50,947 nt of DNA from Armatimonadota bacterium (GCA_026392155.1 JAPLCP010000150.1:1-50947); one strand, 5' to 3'; positions 42,920 through 50,681 are shown, counted from the stretch's first letter. Made by a program: numbers and translations. Notes: generated by a model from the sequence alone, not told the origin.

Positions 42920-43330
42920 CTAAGGCAACAAATCGCGGACATTTAGTGTGCTGTTCTCAATGCCAGATAGAGCATTGACATCCACAACAAGAACCACATC
43001 GCGAGCCGTAGGATTATCGGGGTAGTCCTCCAGAGGGAGACGAGTCACGTAGGCATCGGGTTCGGGTTCATTGATCTCGTCTAGCATAATCGGAGCCTGG
43101 GCTCCAACCCTCTCGCGTCCGAAGCAGTCTTCCAACGCATGGGTCACGCGGCGACAACTAACAACATGAGGCTTGTTCTGCGGCAGCTTCTCCACCAGTG
43201 CACCCTTGAGAAGCTCATACCGTGCCTCCTCTAATAGCCCTGCATTCAATAAAACGGCCACATGAGCCCGTGTCAGCAGGAGCCGACGCGGTGGTTCGAA
43301 GGCAGGTGGGCTAGCCATCATGGTACTCAT
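42920..43330 (-). CDS. Uma2-family endonuclease-like protein, C-terminally truncated
   Basis: The protein of about 136 aa has the Uma2/DUF820 elements LLKGALVEKLPQNKPH and EPEPDAYVTR, then DVVLVVDV. After that the sequence turns into ENSTLNVRDLLP and stops, whereas family members continue 40-60 residues with the rest of the PD-(D/E)xK-like core. The gene is therefore likely a broken copy. The start is ATG 43330, with TATAAT 6 nt upstream; the frame open to 43462 crosses the divergent cyclophilin promoter. Confidence 0.65.
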   Translation of the reverse strand: MSTMMASPPAFEPPRRLLLTRAHVAVLLNAGLLEEARYELLKGALVEKLPQNKPHVVSCRRVTHALEDCFGRERVGAQAPIMLDEINEPEPDAYVTRLPLEDYPDNPTARDVVLVVDVNALSGIENSTLNVRDLLP

Positions 43331-43336
43331 GCGCTT

Positions 43337-43342
43337 ATTATA
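43337..43342 (-). promoter_or_regulatory. -10 of the Uma2-like gene
   Basis: On the minus strand TATAAT ends 6 nt before ATG 43330. It is divergent from the cyclophilin promoter at 43403. Confidence 0.5.
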
Positions 43343-43402
43343 CCGATCAGACTCACAGAAAGACGTAACTTGGCAGACGTGCGCCAACTCTAAAGCGGCA
43401 GG

Positions 43403-43408
43403 TACAAT
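43403..43408 (+). promoter_or_regulatory. -10 of the cyclophilin gene
   Basis: TACAAT ends 7 nt before ATG 43416, with no ribosome-binding site. Confidence 0.5.
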
Positions 43409-43415
43409 AGAGCAT

Positions 43416-43886
43416 ATGCAACCCAAGAAAACTCGCCGTCCCTTGGTGGTGATGGAGACCACAAAGGGCGTGATTAAATTTGTCCTCTACCCCGAAATAA
43501 CTCCGAAGACGTGCGCCAATTTTATTAAGCTCGTCAAGAAGGGCTTCTACAATGGCCTGACCTTCCACCGAGTGGAGCCTAATTTCGTGATCCAGGGCGG
43601 TGACCCTAAAGGCAATGGTAGCGGTGGCCCTGGCTGGAGTATTCCCAACGAGAAAAATGGCCCTCTGAAGCACAACCGTGGCGCGGTCGCGATGGCAAAT
43701 GCGGGCCGCGACACGGCTGGCAGCCAGTTCTACGTGGTGATCGGGAAGCCTGCCCCCAACCTAGATGAGAAAGAAGCAGACGGCATGAGCAAGTACACGA
43801 TCTTTGGCCAGGTGGTCAATGGTCAAGATGCAGCGGAGCGGATCAAAATCGGAGATAAAATGATGAAAGTCACGGTTCAGGAGTAA
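43416..43886 (+). CDS. cyclophilin-type peptidyl-prolyl isomerase
   Basis: The 156-aa cyclophilin catalyses cis-trans isomerisation of proline bonds. Family motifs are GFYNGLTFHRVEPNFVIQGGDP, AMANAGRDTAGSQFYV and YTIFGQVVNGQD. The active-site Arg (FHRV) and the Gln in SQF are present. There is no signal peptide, so it is cytoplasmic. The start is ATG 43416 with TACAAT 7 nt upstream. It is followed after 9 nt by a second, exported cyclophilin fusion. Confidence 0.94.
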   Translation: MQPKKTRRPLVVMETTKGVIKFVLYPEITPKTCANFIKLVKKGFYNGLTFHRVEPNFVIQGGDPKGNGSGGPGWSIPNEKNGPLKHNRGAVAMANAGRDTAGSQFYVVIGKPAPNLDEKEADGMSKYTIFGQVVNGQDAAERIKIGDKMMKVTVQE

Positions 43887-43895
43887 CCACACACC

Positions 43896-44786
43896 ATGCT
43901 TGCTATACTCGCCACACTACTGCTCATGGGTCAGCCCCCCGCGCAGGCCCCACCTCCGGCTAACAAACCGCCTGTGGCTAAGCCCAAAAAAGAAGAGAAG
44001 CCCAAGCAACCCAAGCCACAAAAGCCCAAGAAACAGCAGGAGCGACCAATCGCAACTGTAGAGACATCAAAGGGAACAGTCGTGCTCGAACTTGAGCCCA
44101 CCGAGGCCCCGATTGCGGTCTCCAACTTTATCAGTCTGATACAGCGTGGCTTCTATGATGGTCTGATCTTCCATCGTGTCGAGGGCGATCTGGTGCAGGG
44201 CGGCGACCCACTGGGCACTGGCGCAGGTGGCCCTGGCTACACCATTTCCTTTGAGCAGAACCGTGGCCTCAAGAACCTGAAGGGGGTGATTGGGATGGCA
44301 CGCGGACCGGAAAAAGACTCGGCAGGAAGCCAGTTTTATATCCTGAAAAAAGATGCCCCCGGCTTTGATTTAAATGGCTATACCCTCTTTGGTCGGGTTA
44401 CCAGTGGGCTAGAGATTGTCGAGAAGCTTGTGGTGGGCGATAAGATTACCCGGGCCACGGTGACGGTTCCCACGAGCTTCAAGCCACGTGCGTTTGGGCC
44501 AACGCACAACGCGGAGCCCCAGGCACTTTTCTACCCACTCCTCCCCGATGATATTGCCAGCCGCACCTACACCAAGACGGTGAAAGTGAAAGTGATCGTG
44601 AGCGCGACAGGCAGTGCAGATATCACGCTTACCCGTGGCACGGGGGATGAGGAAATTGACGATGCGATTGTCGCCGCGATGCGACAGTGGCAGTGGCAGC
44701 CGGCTCTGAGAACCGGCCAACCAGTGGCACAGACACTGGAGTTTGTGTATGATCTCGCGACGCACTCTCGTCGCGTTGGAGGATAG
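43896..44786 (+). CDS. exported cyclophilin fused to a TonB-like C-terminal domain
   Basis: This 296-aa protein has three parts. Residues 1-50 are a short hydrophobic start (MLAILATLLLMG) and a Pro/Lys-rich stretch like a periplasm-spanning TonB linker. Residues about 52-195 form a cyclophilin domain (RGFYDGLIFHRVEGDLVQGGDP, GSQFYILKKDAPGF, YTLFGRVTSG). Residues about 225-290 match a TonB C-terminal domain (VKVKVIVSATGSADITLTRG, then ALRTGQPVAQTLEFVYDL). TonB C-termini contact TonB-box peptides of outer-membrane receptors. The combination suggests an envelope foldase or an energy-transfer partner; that role is inference. Confidence 0.85.
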   Translation: MLAILATLLLMGQPPAQAPPPANKPPVAKPKKEEKPKQPKPQKPKKQQERPIATVETSKGTVVLELEPTEAPIAVSNFISLIQRGFYDGLIFHRVEGDLVQGGDPLGTGAGGPGYTISFEQNRGLKNLKGVIGMARGPEKDSAGSQFYILKKDAPGFDLNGYTLFGRVTSGLEIVEKLVVGDKITRATVTVPTSFKPRAFGPTHNAEPQALFYPLLPDDIASRTYTKTVKVKVIVSATGSADITLTRGTGDEEIDDAIVAAMRQWQWQPALRTGQPVAQTLEFVYDLATHSRRVGG

Positions 44787-44794
44787 AAAGAACC

Positions 44795-45076
44795 ATGATT
44801 CGCTTACAAGCCAAGATTCAAGGCAACGTCCAGGGTGTCGGTTTTCGCTACTGGGTGCACCACACCGCGCAACGTCTGACGGGAGTGGGAGGCGGCTACG
44901 TCAAGAACCTCCCCGATGGTAGTGTTCATGTGGAAGCGGAAGCCCTGGAGCGCGCCCCCCTACAAGCCCTCCTCGCCGAGCTACACCGTGGCCCCACACA
45001 GGCGCAAGTGACTGCGGTTGAGGCACACTGGGAGGAAGATATCGAAGGAAGCCACCTCTCTTTCCGGGTAGCCTAG
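44795..45076 (+). CDS. acyP: acylphosphatase
   Basis: The 93-aa enzyme hydrolyses carboxyl-phosphate bonds. The signature GNVQGVGFRYWVHHTAQ, with the catalytic Arg, and KNLPDGSVHVEAE, with the catalytic Asn, are complete. GGAGG lies upstream in the end of the cyclophilin fusion gene, 8 nt before this start, so co-transcription is likely. Confidence 0.95.
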   Translation: MIRLQAKIQGNVQGVGFRYWVHHTAQRLTGVGGGYVKNLPDGSVHVEAEALERAPLQALLAELHRGPTQAQVTAVEAHWEEDIEGSHLSFRVA

Positions 45077-45099
45077 TCCCTTCGGAGTAGACAAAAATA

Positions 45100-45221
45100 T
45101 GGGCCTGGAGGGACTCGAACCCCCAACCAAGGGATTACTTGCGGAGAAGATGGAGTTGAACCATCACAAGCCAACCTGCTTCTCCGTGAGTCCCCTGCTC
45201 TAACCATTGAGCTACAAGCCC
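45100..45221 (-). tRNA. tRNA-Ile(CAT)/Met(CAT)-like gene interrupted in its anticodon by 49 nt
   Basis: The first 35 nt (45221-45187) give the acceptor GGGCTTG, the D-arm and GGGGA-CTCA. The last 38 nt (45137-45100) give TAA-TCCCT, a 5-nt variable loop, the T-arm with TTCGAGT, CAGGCCC and discriminator A, with no CCA encoded. Joined, they make a canonical 73-nt tRNA with all stems paired and anticodon loop CTCATAA. The AGCAGG-GGACTCATAA-TCCCTTGGTT pattern resembles tRNA-Ile2(CAU), the lysidine-modified reader of AUA; elongator Met is the alternative. The break lies between positions 35 and 36. The inserted 49 nt (45186-45138) form a 7-bp stem CGGAGAA/TTCTCCG stacked on GATGG/CCATC with the loop TTCAACT, that is, an acceptor/T-arm minihelix. 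It is far too short for a group I intron. Confidence 0.85.
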
Positions 45222-45233
45222 GAAAGCTCACAC

Positions 45234-45262
45234 ATTCTAACCGATGAACCGAAAAACTGCAA
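45234..45262 (-). promoter_or_regulatory. promoter of the interrupted tRNA
   Basis: On the minus strand TTGCAG (45262-45257), a 17-nt spacer and TAGAAT (45239-45234) lie 12 nt before the tRNA 5' end. It overlaps the first codons of the divergent HNH gene. A T-rich ATTTTTG follows the tRNA 3' end. Confidence 0.65.
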
Positions 45263-45687
45263 AACTAAATATGGTATGCCGAATTTGCAGCCTGCCTCTC
45301 AGAGGTCGGCAATCAGCCTTTTGCTCACGTAAATGCAAAGGGAAGTTTCATCAAAGTTATCTTGCACAACAAGACAGAGGGCTTCAGCGTAAACTAGCTC
45401 TCGTCTTGGATTTTGGAGGTTGCTGCATGCGATGCGGCTATGCCACTAACCTAGCAGCATTTTCGTTTCATCATCGTGAACCAACAACCAAATTGTTCCA
45501 GCTAGATCTACGATCACTTTCCAATCGTACTTTGGAGGTGATCCAGCAAGAAGCAGCGAAATGTGATCTGGTCTGTGCAAACTGCCATGCGGAACTACAT
45601 CATCCACAGCTCAACATAAATAATTTCGATATTTCAAAAAATTCAACTTTGGCGGATACTACCGCTATTAGCCCATCAGAAAGATAG
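45244..45687 (+). CDS. HNH endonuclease-like protein
   Basis: The 147-aa protein has an N-terminal zinc-binding Cys set (CRIC and FCSRKCKG) and a second Cys/His core. The core reads CCMRCGY near residue 60, FSFHHREP near 78 and CDLVCANCHAELHH near 107-120, which is the HNH signature with bracketing CxxC pairs. Many stand-alone homing-type or phage HNH nucleases look like this. The start may be ATG 45244 or ATG 45271; the first overlaps the tRNA promoter. Base composition is lower in GC than in the neighbours, suggesting acquisition. It lies 22 nt from, and divergent to, the interrupted tRNA. DNA cleavage is inferred from the motif only. Confidence 0.8.
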   Translation: MNRKTAKLNMVCRICSLPLRGRQSAFCSRKCKGKFHQSYLAQQDRGLQRKLALVLDFGGCCMRCGYATNLAAFSFHHREPTTKLFQLDLRSLSNRTLEVIQQEAAKCDLVCANCHAELHHPQLNINNFDISKNSTLADTTAISPSER

Positions 45688-45702
45688 GCAAAGGAACAAA
45701 CG

Positions 45703-46110
45703 ATGGCATCTGACATGATTAAGCTTGGTGGTCTGTGGACTAACAAGGACAAAGACGGCAACACCTATCTCACGGGTAAGCTCTCACCCCAGGTGAAGAT
45801 TCTAATCTTCAAAAACAAGTACCGTGAGTCGGAGAACCATCCGACCCATATCATGTATCTCTCGCAGGTTGAGTCGCAGCCAGGCGAGGAAGGCAAGCAG
45901 CCGGAAGAAGAGGATGAGTTCTTCGCCGACGGCGACACCGCCCCACGTCCGATGGCCCCGCGCTCCGCGGCACCGGCTCCGCGTACCCCTGCGCCTGCTC
46001 CTAGCACGGCTCGCCCTGCCGCAGCAGCTCCTGCCGCTCGCCCCGGAGCCCAGCGCCGCCCGTCGCCACCTCCCGCCGACGACGACCTCGAAGATCCGTT
46101 CGCTGAGTAG
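45703..46110 (+). CDS. DUF736-like small protein with Pro/Ala-rich acidic tail
   Basis: A 135-aa protein. The first 55 residues (KLGGLWTNKDKDGNTYLTGKL, then ILIFKNKY) form a small beta-rich domain reminiscent of DUF736 proteins. The rest is a Glu-rich then Pro/Ala-rich low-complexity stretch ending in DDDLEDPFAE. The acidic, Phe-containing tip resembles the tails of single-stranded DNA-binding proteins that recruit partners, but the last residues differ from the standard DDDIPF. Function unknown. AAGGA precedes the ATG. Confidence 0.7.
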   Translation: MASDMIKLGGLWTNKDKDGNTYLTGKLSPQVKILIFKNKYRESENHPTHIMYLSQVESQPGEEGKQPEEEDEFFADGDTAPRPMAPRSAAPAPRTPAPAPSTARPAAAAPAARPGAQRRPSPPPADDDLEDPFAE

Positions 46111-46115
46111 ATAAA

Positions 46116-48212
46116 ATGCAGCTACCTAAAACCATCACCACCTCGCTTAAGCTCAAGCGGGGTGTGTTTGTCTTGCCCGAGGGCATCACGATCACGGGCA
46201 ATGATATCGTCGTTGACTTTGGCGGCTTGACACTGCGTGGAACGCCACAGGGCATTGAGCCTGACAAGCGCGCGGGAGTTGGGGTGCGGGTGACGGGCAA
46301 GAACATCACCCTCAAGAACCTCAATGTCCATGGCTACAAAGTCGGGGTTCTGGCGCGAGACTGTCCAGGACTGGTCTTAGAGAATCTAGACGCGTCGGAT
46401 AACTGGAAGCAGCGCCTAGGCAGTACGCTGGAGAAAGAAGACGGCGCAGACTGGATGAGCTTTCACCAGAACGAGAAAGACGAGTGGCTCGGCTACGGCG
46501 CGGCTCTCTATTTAGTGGGCTGTGATGGCTTTTCTGTGCGCCAGTGCAAGGCACTGCGTGGGCAGTGTGGGCTGATGCTGACACGCTGCAATCATGGGCT
46601 GGTGGCGCAGAACAACTTTTCTTTTCTCTCGGCGATTGGGCTGGGAATGTACCGGAGTAGCCATAACAAGATTCTTCAGAACAAAATAGACTGGTGCGTG
46701 CGCGGCTACAGCCACGGCGTCTACAACCGAGGCCAAGACTCCGCGGGGATTCTGATCTACGAGCAGAGCAGCGAGAATGTCTTTGCCTATAACTCCGTAA
46801 CCCACGGCGGCGATGGCTTCTTCCTCTGGGCCGGGCAGACCACGATGGACACCGGGCGCGGCGGCTGCGACGATAACTTAGTCTATGGCAATGATTTTTC
46901 ACACGCCCCGACCAATGGGATCGAGGCGACATTCAGCCGAAATGCCTTTGTCAATAACGTCGTTCTAGAGTGCTGGCATGGGGTCTGGGGCGGCTATAGC
47001 TACGACACGAAGATTGTCGGGAATGTCTTTGGCTTCAACGCAGAGGCAGTCGCAATTGAGCATGGCCGCGACAATGTGATCTCCGAGAATCTCTTTCACC
47101 GGGATCTGACCGGGATCAACCTCTGGAAGAACGCCACACAAGATCCAAACTGGGCCTATGTCAGAAAACATGAGACCACCAGTCGGGACTACGATATCGC
47201 CCACAATCGCTTTGTTGGCTGCACCAAGCCCCTGAATATTCGCGCCACCGACAGTGTCCGGGAGAAAGCAAACACCATCGACACCACGCGCTTTGCGGCA
47301 GTGATGCAGCCTAGTGGCAATACGATTGTCGCCACGGAGACGGATACGAAAGCCTACCAGAAGCGCTTTCAGCTACCCTGGAGTCCAACCGCAACGGTGC
47401 CGGGCATCATCGCTCCGGCTCCCCTTCCCGGTGCACCAATGCCCTTTCTGCCCAAAAATGCGCTCCGAGGGCGGCGCTATATTTTAGTGGACGAGTGGGG
47501 TCCCTACGACTTTGAGCGCCCCCTTCTCTGGCCCCGTGGCGAGGGGATCTATGAGATTCTCGGGCCAAAGGGAAAGTGGCGTTTGGTCTCTGCCGAAGGC
47601 GCGACGCTCTCTCAGACCTCAGGGAGTGTCCCTGGTGAAGTAAGGCTAAGTGTCGAAGCGGGACGCGTGGGGACGACAAAAGTGGAGCTGGAGTATCTCG
47701 GCGAGGCGACTCGTGATAGCGGGGGGACTCTCACGCCAAAAAATACGCCTGTGCGCTTTGGTTTCTCGCGCTTCTTTGCCCCCATTGCTTGGGACGTTAC
47801 CTTCTACCCGTGGAGCAAGGCTGAGAACCCCGCCGATATCCACAGCGTCCCCAGTGAGCGCCATCTGGATCAGGTGCGTGCTCTCGTCAAGCCCCTTAAA
47901 ACCGAGAAACGCGACAGGCTCGACTACGCGGGCAGCTCTTTTGGTCAAGGGATTCCTAGCGATCACTTCTACACCTATGCTGAGGGAAGCTTTACGGTTC
48001 CTGCCGGCGCGTATCTTCTCGATATCACCACCGACGACGGCTGCCGCCTCTCTCTTGATGACAAGCCGATTCTAAGTAGTGCCTGGAAGTACCAGGGGCC
48101 GACTCTCTACACGATCCCTGTCACACTAGGCGGGAAACACAAGCTGATCGTGGAGCACTTCCAGATCGATGGCTACGCGACTCTTAAGATAGACCTGCGG
48201 CTAGGAAGGTAA
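46116..48212 (+). CDS. right-handed beta-helix protein with PA14-like C-terminus
   Basis: A 698-aa protein. Residues about 20-400 contain parallel beta-helix (PbH1-type) repeats, with runs such as DNLVYGNDFSHAPTNGIEA and HNKILQNKIDWCVRG and many N and G turns. Such folds occur in polysaccharide lyases and hydrolases. Residues about 610-698 resemble a PA14-like domain (DHFYTYAEGSFTVPAGAYLL, then LDITTDDGCRLSLDD). No signal peptide is visible. It starts 5 nt after the preceding gene. The link to pectin or glycan breakdown fits the galacturonate genes but is inference. It converges on the SNase fusion gene, overlapping by 12 bp. Confidence 0.85.
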   Translation: MQLPKTITTSLKLKRGVFVLPEGITITGNDIVVDFGGLTLRGTPQGIEPDKRAGVGVRVTGKNITLKNLNVHGYKVGVLARDCPGLVLENLDASDNWKQRLGSTLEKEDGADWMSFHQNEKDEWLGYGAALYLVGCDGFSVRQCKALRGQCGLMLTRCNHGLVAQNNFSFLSAIGLGMYRSSHNKILQNKIDWCVRGYSHGVYNRGQDSAGILIYEQSSENVFAYNSVTHGGDGFFLWAGQTTMDTGRGGCDDNLVYGNDFSHAPTNGIEATFSRNAFVNNVVLECWHGVWGGYSYDTKIVGNVFGFNAEAVAIEHGRDNVISENLFHRDLTGINLWKNATQDPNWAYVRKHETTSRDYDIAHNRFVGCTKPLNIRATDSVREKANTIDTTRFAAVMQPSGNTIVATETDTKAYQKRFQLPWSPTATVPGIIAPAPLPGAPMPFLPKNALRGRRYILVDEWGPYDFERPLLWPRGEGIYEILGPKGKWRLVSAEGATLSQTSGSVPGEVRLSVEAGRVGTTKVELEYLGEATRDSGGTLTPKNTPVRFGFSRFFAPIAWDVTFYPWSKAENPADIHSVPSERHLDQVRALVKPLKTEKRDRLDYAGSSFGQGIPSDHFYTYAEGSFTVPAGAYLLDITTDDGCRLSLDDKPILSSAWKYQGPTLYTIPVTLGGKHKLIVEHFQIDGYATLKIDLRLGR

Positions 48213-49460
48213 GCCTGCACTGAGAAGCGTAAAGTAGCCTCCTAAGAAGAGCGCTGTCACGGCTAAGACGATCAGCCCCAAGGCGATTTGAACGGGCAGG
48301 TGGGTCAGGCGGCGCTCATCTCCCTCCACGACCAAGAGGGGTGTCGTCTGGCTGGGGACAAAGACCCCGTAGAGGGTCAGGGTGATATCAGCAGGAATAA
48401 AAAAGACCTCGGTGCGAATGTCGCCGCCGTAGGAGCGTGCATGCCACTTCTCCACAGGAATATCGTTGTAGAACCGCGCGATACGAATCGGCTTGAACCT
48501 CACCCGATCTAGTGGCACCAGGTACTGCTCCGTGCCATCGTCAAGCACAAAGGGAGTGGTATCGGTCTCGTTGTAGGTTGTGCGCCAGGCCCCATCCCGG
48601 AAGATCTGGGTTACTTCATGCAGATAGAGCCCCGGAATGCGACCGGCAATACTAACCGCAAGCTCGGCCTGGGCACGAACAAGCCCGCGCACTTTTAGAG
48701 GTGTGAGATTGTTGGTCGCGTCTGCCAGTAGTACAGGGCGCTGGCGAAGGCGACGCGCGTCGCGGCTCACCCACTCTGCTCCTGTGAGGCAACCTACCGC
48801 CAACAATATTCCCACCGCAAGAGGCCATAAAACCGTGGGGCGTCCCTGGGAGATATTCAGGAGATTTTTCTCGGACGTTGGCGCGGGTACGGGGCTTGGA
48901 GATATTTTTGGTGTCAGCGACGTTTTTGGTTTTGGAGAGGCAGAGGGCGGGGGAAGTGACATGCTTTTTGGGTTACCAATCACCTGACGCAGGCGGATTT
49001 TCTCTAGCTCCAGGTTTCCCCAGACCCCAGCCCGCGCATCCCGTGCCCGCTTCTCCGCCGCCTCAAGATCCCGACGATTGGGAGCATACTGCCTTGCCCA
49101 CGTTGCCAGCCCCTGCTCTACCAGCTCAATGGAGATATTGTGTTCGCCCGGTAAGTAGGTCAGATCACCGTAGACTACTCCCTTGGCCGCTGTCCCTCGA
49201 ACCCCCACATTAACCTGTTTGCCCAGCACCCGTGCCTTTGTCCACTCCATAGCCACGTCTGCAAGCTCACCACTGGTTGGACAAACGGTTCCATGCAAGC
49301 GTACTTTGAGGGTCCAGCTATCCAGCTTCACCGAGAGCTGATCCCCGCGCTCTATCTCGATTACCGTTCCATGAAAGGCATCCTGGGCCACTACCTCTCG
49401 TGGAAGCAGAGCTAAAGACACCAAAAAACAGAGTCCCATCCAAAAAGCCAAAGAGCGCAC
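48201..49460 (-). CDS. membrane protein fusing an SNase-like domain to a GIDE-like domain
   Basis: This 419-aa protein starts with a signal peptide or anchor (LAFWMGLCFLVSLALLP). Residues about 28-160 match the staphylococcal-nuclease fold (GTVIEIERGDQLSVKLDSWTLKVRL, then ELVEQGLATWARQY). The usual catalytic Glu after the RLxGIDxPE loop reads as Pro-Thr, and the second catalytic Arg in the YGR loop is absent, so nuclease activity is doubtful. A Pro/Ser linker and a transmembrane helix (VLWPLAVGILLAVGCL) follow. Residues about 250-355 look like the GIDE domain of mitochondrial MULAN-type ligases (LKVRGLVRAQAELA). The C-terminus has a last transmembrane helix. Start: GTG 49460. Confidence 0.72.
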   Translation of the reverse strand: MRSLAFWMGLCFLVSLALLPREVVAQDAFHGTVIEIERGDQLSVKLDSWTLKVRLHGTVCPTSGELADVAMEWTKARVLGKQVNVGVRGTAAKGVVYGDLTYLPGEHNISIELVEQGLATWARQYAPNRRDLEAAEKRARDARAGVWGNLELEKIRLRQVIGNPKSMSLPPPSASPKPKTSLTPKISPSPVPAPTSEKNLLNISQGRPTVLWPLAVGILLAVGCLTGAEWVSRDARRLRQRPVLLADATNNLTPLKVRGLVRAQAELAVSIAGRIPGLYLHEVTQIFRDGAWRTTYNETDTTPFVLDDGTEQYLVPLDRVRFKPIRIARFYNDIPVEKWHARSYGGDIRTEVFFIPADITLTLYGVFVPSQTTPLLVVEGDERRLTHLPVQIALGLIVLAVTALFLGGYFTLLSAGLPS

Positions 49461-49547
49461 GGGAGACCTTTCGCCAGACGCAAGGCAATTTCCTGCGGGA
49501 GGAAAGTTTTGACTTTATGATGAACCTAAGCTCTGGAGGATTAGTAA

Positions 49548-50681
49548 ATGGTTTTCTTGAAACGAAATTTTTCTCTTACACTGGGGCTCGCCGCGCTCAT
49601 GGCACTTCCCGCCACAGCACAAGACATTACCTTTGGCGGCGATGCACGCGCCTTCGCGATGGGTGGAGCAGGAATTGCCTCACTGGCGGGCAATAGTATC
49701 AGCGGCATGGGCTCCCGCAACAACCCCGCCTCGCTGGCGTTTGCCAGGGGGCTGATGCGCTTTCACTTTCCCAACATCGGTGCTCGTGCTGATGGCGCGA
49801 TCTCCGTCACCAAGGCGGCAGACTACCTGATCAATAGCGGCTCGGGTGGCGATGCAACGGATTTAGCACGGCGCTTCGCTTCCGAGAACTCAAGTTTTGG
49901 CCTCAATGGAAGTGTCGGGCTGCGTGTCGGGCCGGTAGAAGTGCTGGCAAGCGGAGTGGCGCAGGGCTATATCTTGCCCAATGCCGCACTCCAAAACTGG
50001 GGAAAGAGCGGCGGCACCGGTAGCGTCCCAGCAAACTCCCAGGCAGATGTCTTGGCGACAGCGGTCTACTCCCTCCCCCAAGTCGGGTTTGCATCCCAGC
50101 TAAAGTCGGGCGCAGGGGGAGAGAACTTCAAGGTGGCGGTGGGAGCACGCATCAAGTACATGAACGCCGTCTACGCCCACTACTTCGCCGATAAAGCGGC
50201 GCTTGATGGCAATACGGACTCCTTGAGAGCTCCCGAGATGGGCGGTAAGGACACACTGACCAAGCAAGGGGTGGGAGCGGATCTGGGGATCATGCTGGAG
50301 TCGAAGAAGCTTCTGGGTTTCTCAGGCGGTCTGGTAATCGCCAATGCTGTTAAGCCCAACTTCACCTTCACGGGGCAGTTTGGCGCCAATGCAAACGGCG
50401 GCGGTGGCACACGCACGTACAATCTTCTCGCCACCACGGCGACCGCGGGTGTTGGTTTTCAGAAAGGCGGCATGACGGCTGTCGCGGATCTCGTCGACAT
50501 CACAGGTGCTATTGGAAAGGCGGAGCTACGGACGGGTGTCGAGCAGAAGCTTGGCCCGATTGCGCTCCGGGCAGGCTACAACAGCGCCACGGGCTACACC
50601 TATGGCTTAGGACTTGGCGGCTTTGATATTGCCCTGGGCAAGCGCCAGCCACTGGAAGTCGTTCGAACCCTCAGGTTTTAG
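49548..50681 (+). CDS. TraF-like/UPF0164-type outer-membrane barrel protein
   Basis: The 377-aa protein has a signal peptide (NFSLTLGLAALMALPATA). The mature start GGDARAFAMGGAGIASLAGNS is the hallmark of the conjugal-transfer TraF/PorV-like barrel group, followed by NPASLAF. The rest is Gly-rich amphipathic strands. No other conjugation gene is nearby, so a general outer-membrane role is more likely than transfer. GGAGG lies about 8 nt before the ATG. Confidence 0.82.
   Translation: MVFLKRNFSLTLGLAALMALPATAQDITFGGDARAFAMGGAGIASLAGNSISGMGSRNNPASLAFARGLMRFHFPNIGARADGAISVTKAADYLINSGSGGDATDLARRFASENSSFGLNGSVGLRVGPVEVLASGVAQGYILPNAALQNWGKSGGTGSVPANSQADVLATAVYSLPQVGFASQLKSGAGGENFKVAVGARIKYMNAVYAHYFADKAALDGNTDSLRAPEMGGKDTLTKQGVGADLGIMLESKKLLGFSGGLVIANAVKPNFTFTGQFGANANGGGGTRTYNLLATTATAGVGFQKGGMTAVADLVDITGAIGKAELRTGVEQKLGPIALRAGYNSATGYTYGLGLGGFDIALGKRQPLEVVRTLRF

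Noticed and set aside
45100-45221. Reading the 122-nt tRNA as a class II tRNA with a long variable arm, or as containing a group I intron
   Set aside because: The extra sequence falls inside the anticodon loop, not the variable loop, which is a normal 5 nt. At 49 nt it is several times too short for a group I catalytic core, and no core elements are visible.
49548-50681. TraF-like gene as evidence of a conjugative element
   Set aside because: No relaxase, coupling protein or other transfer gene is present, and the TraF-like barrel family is widespread outside conjugation.
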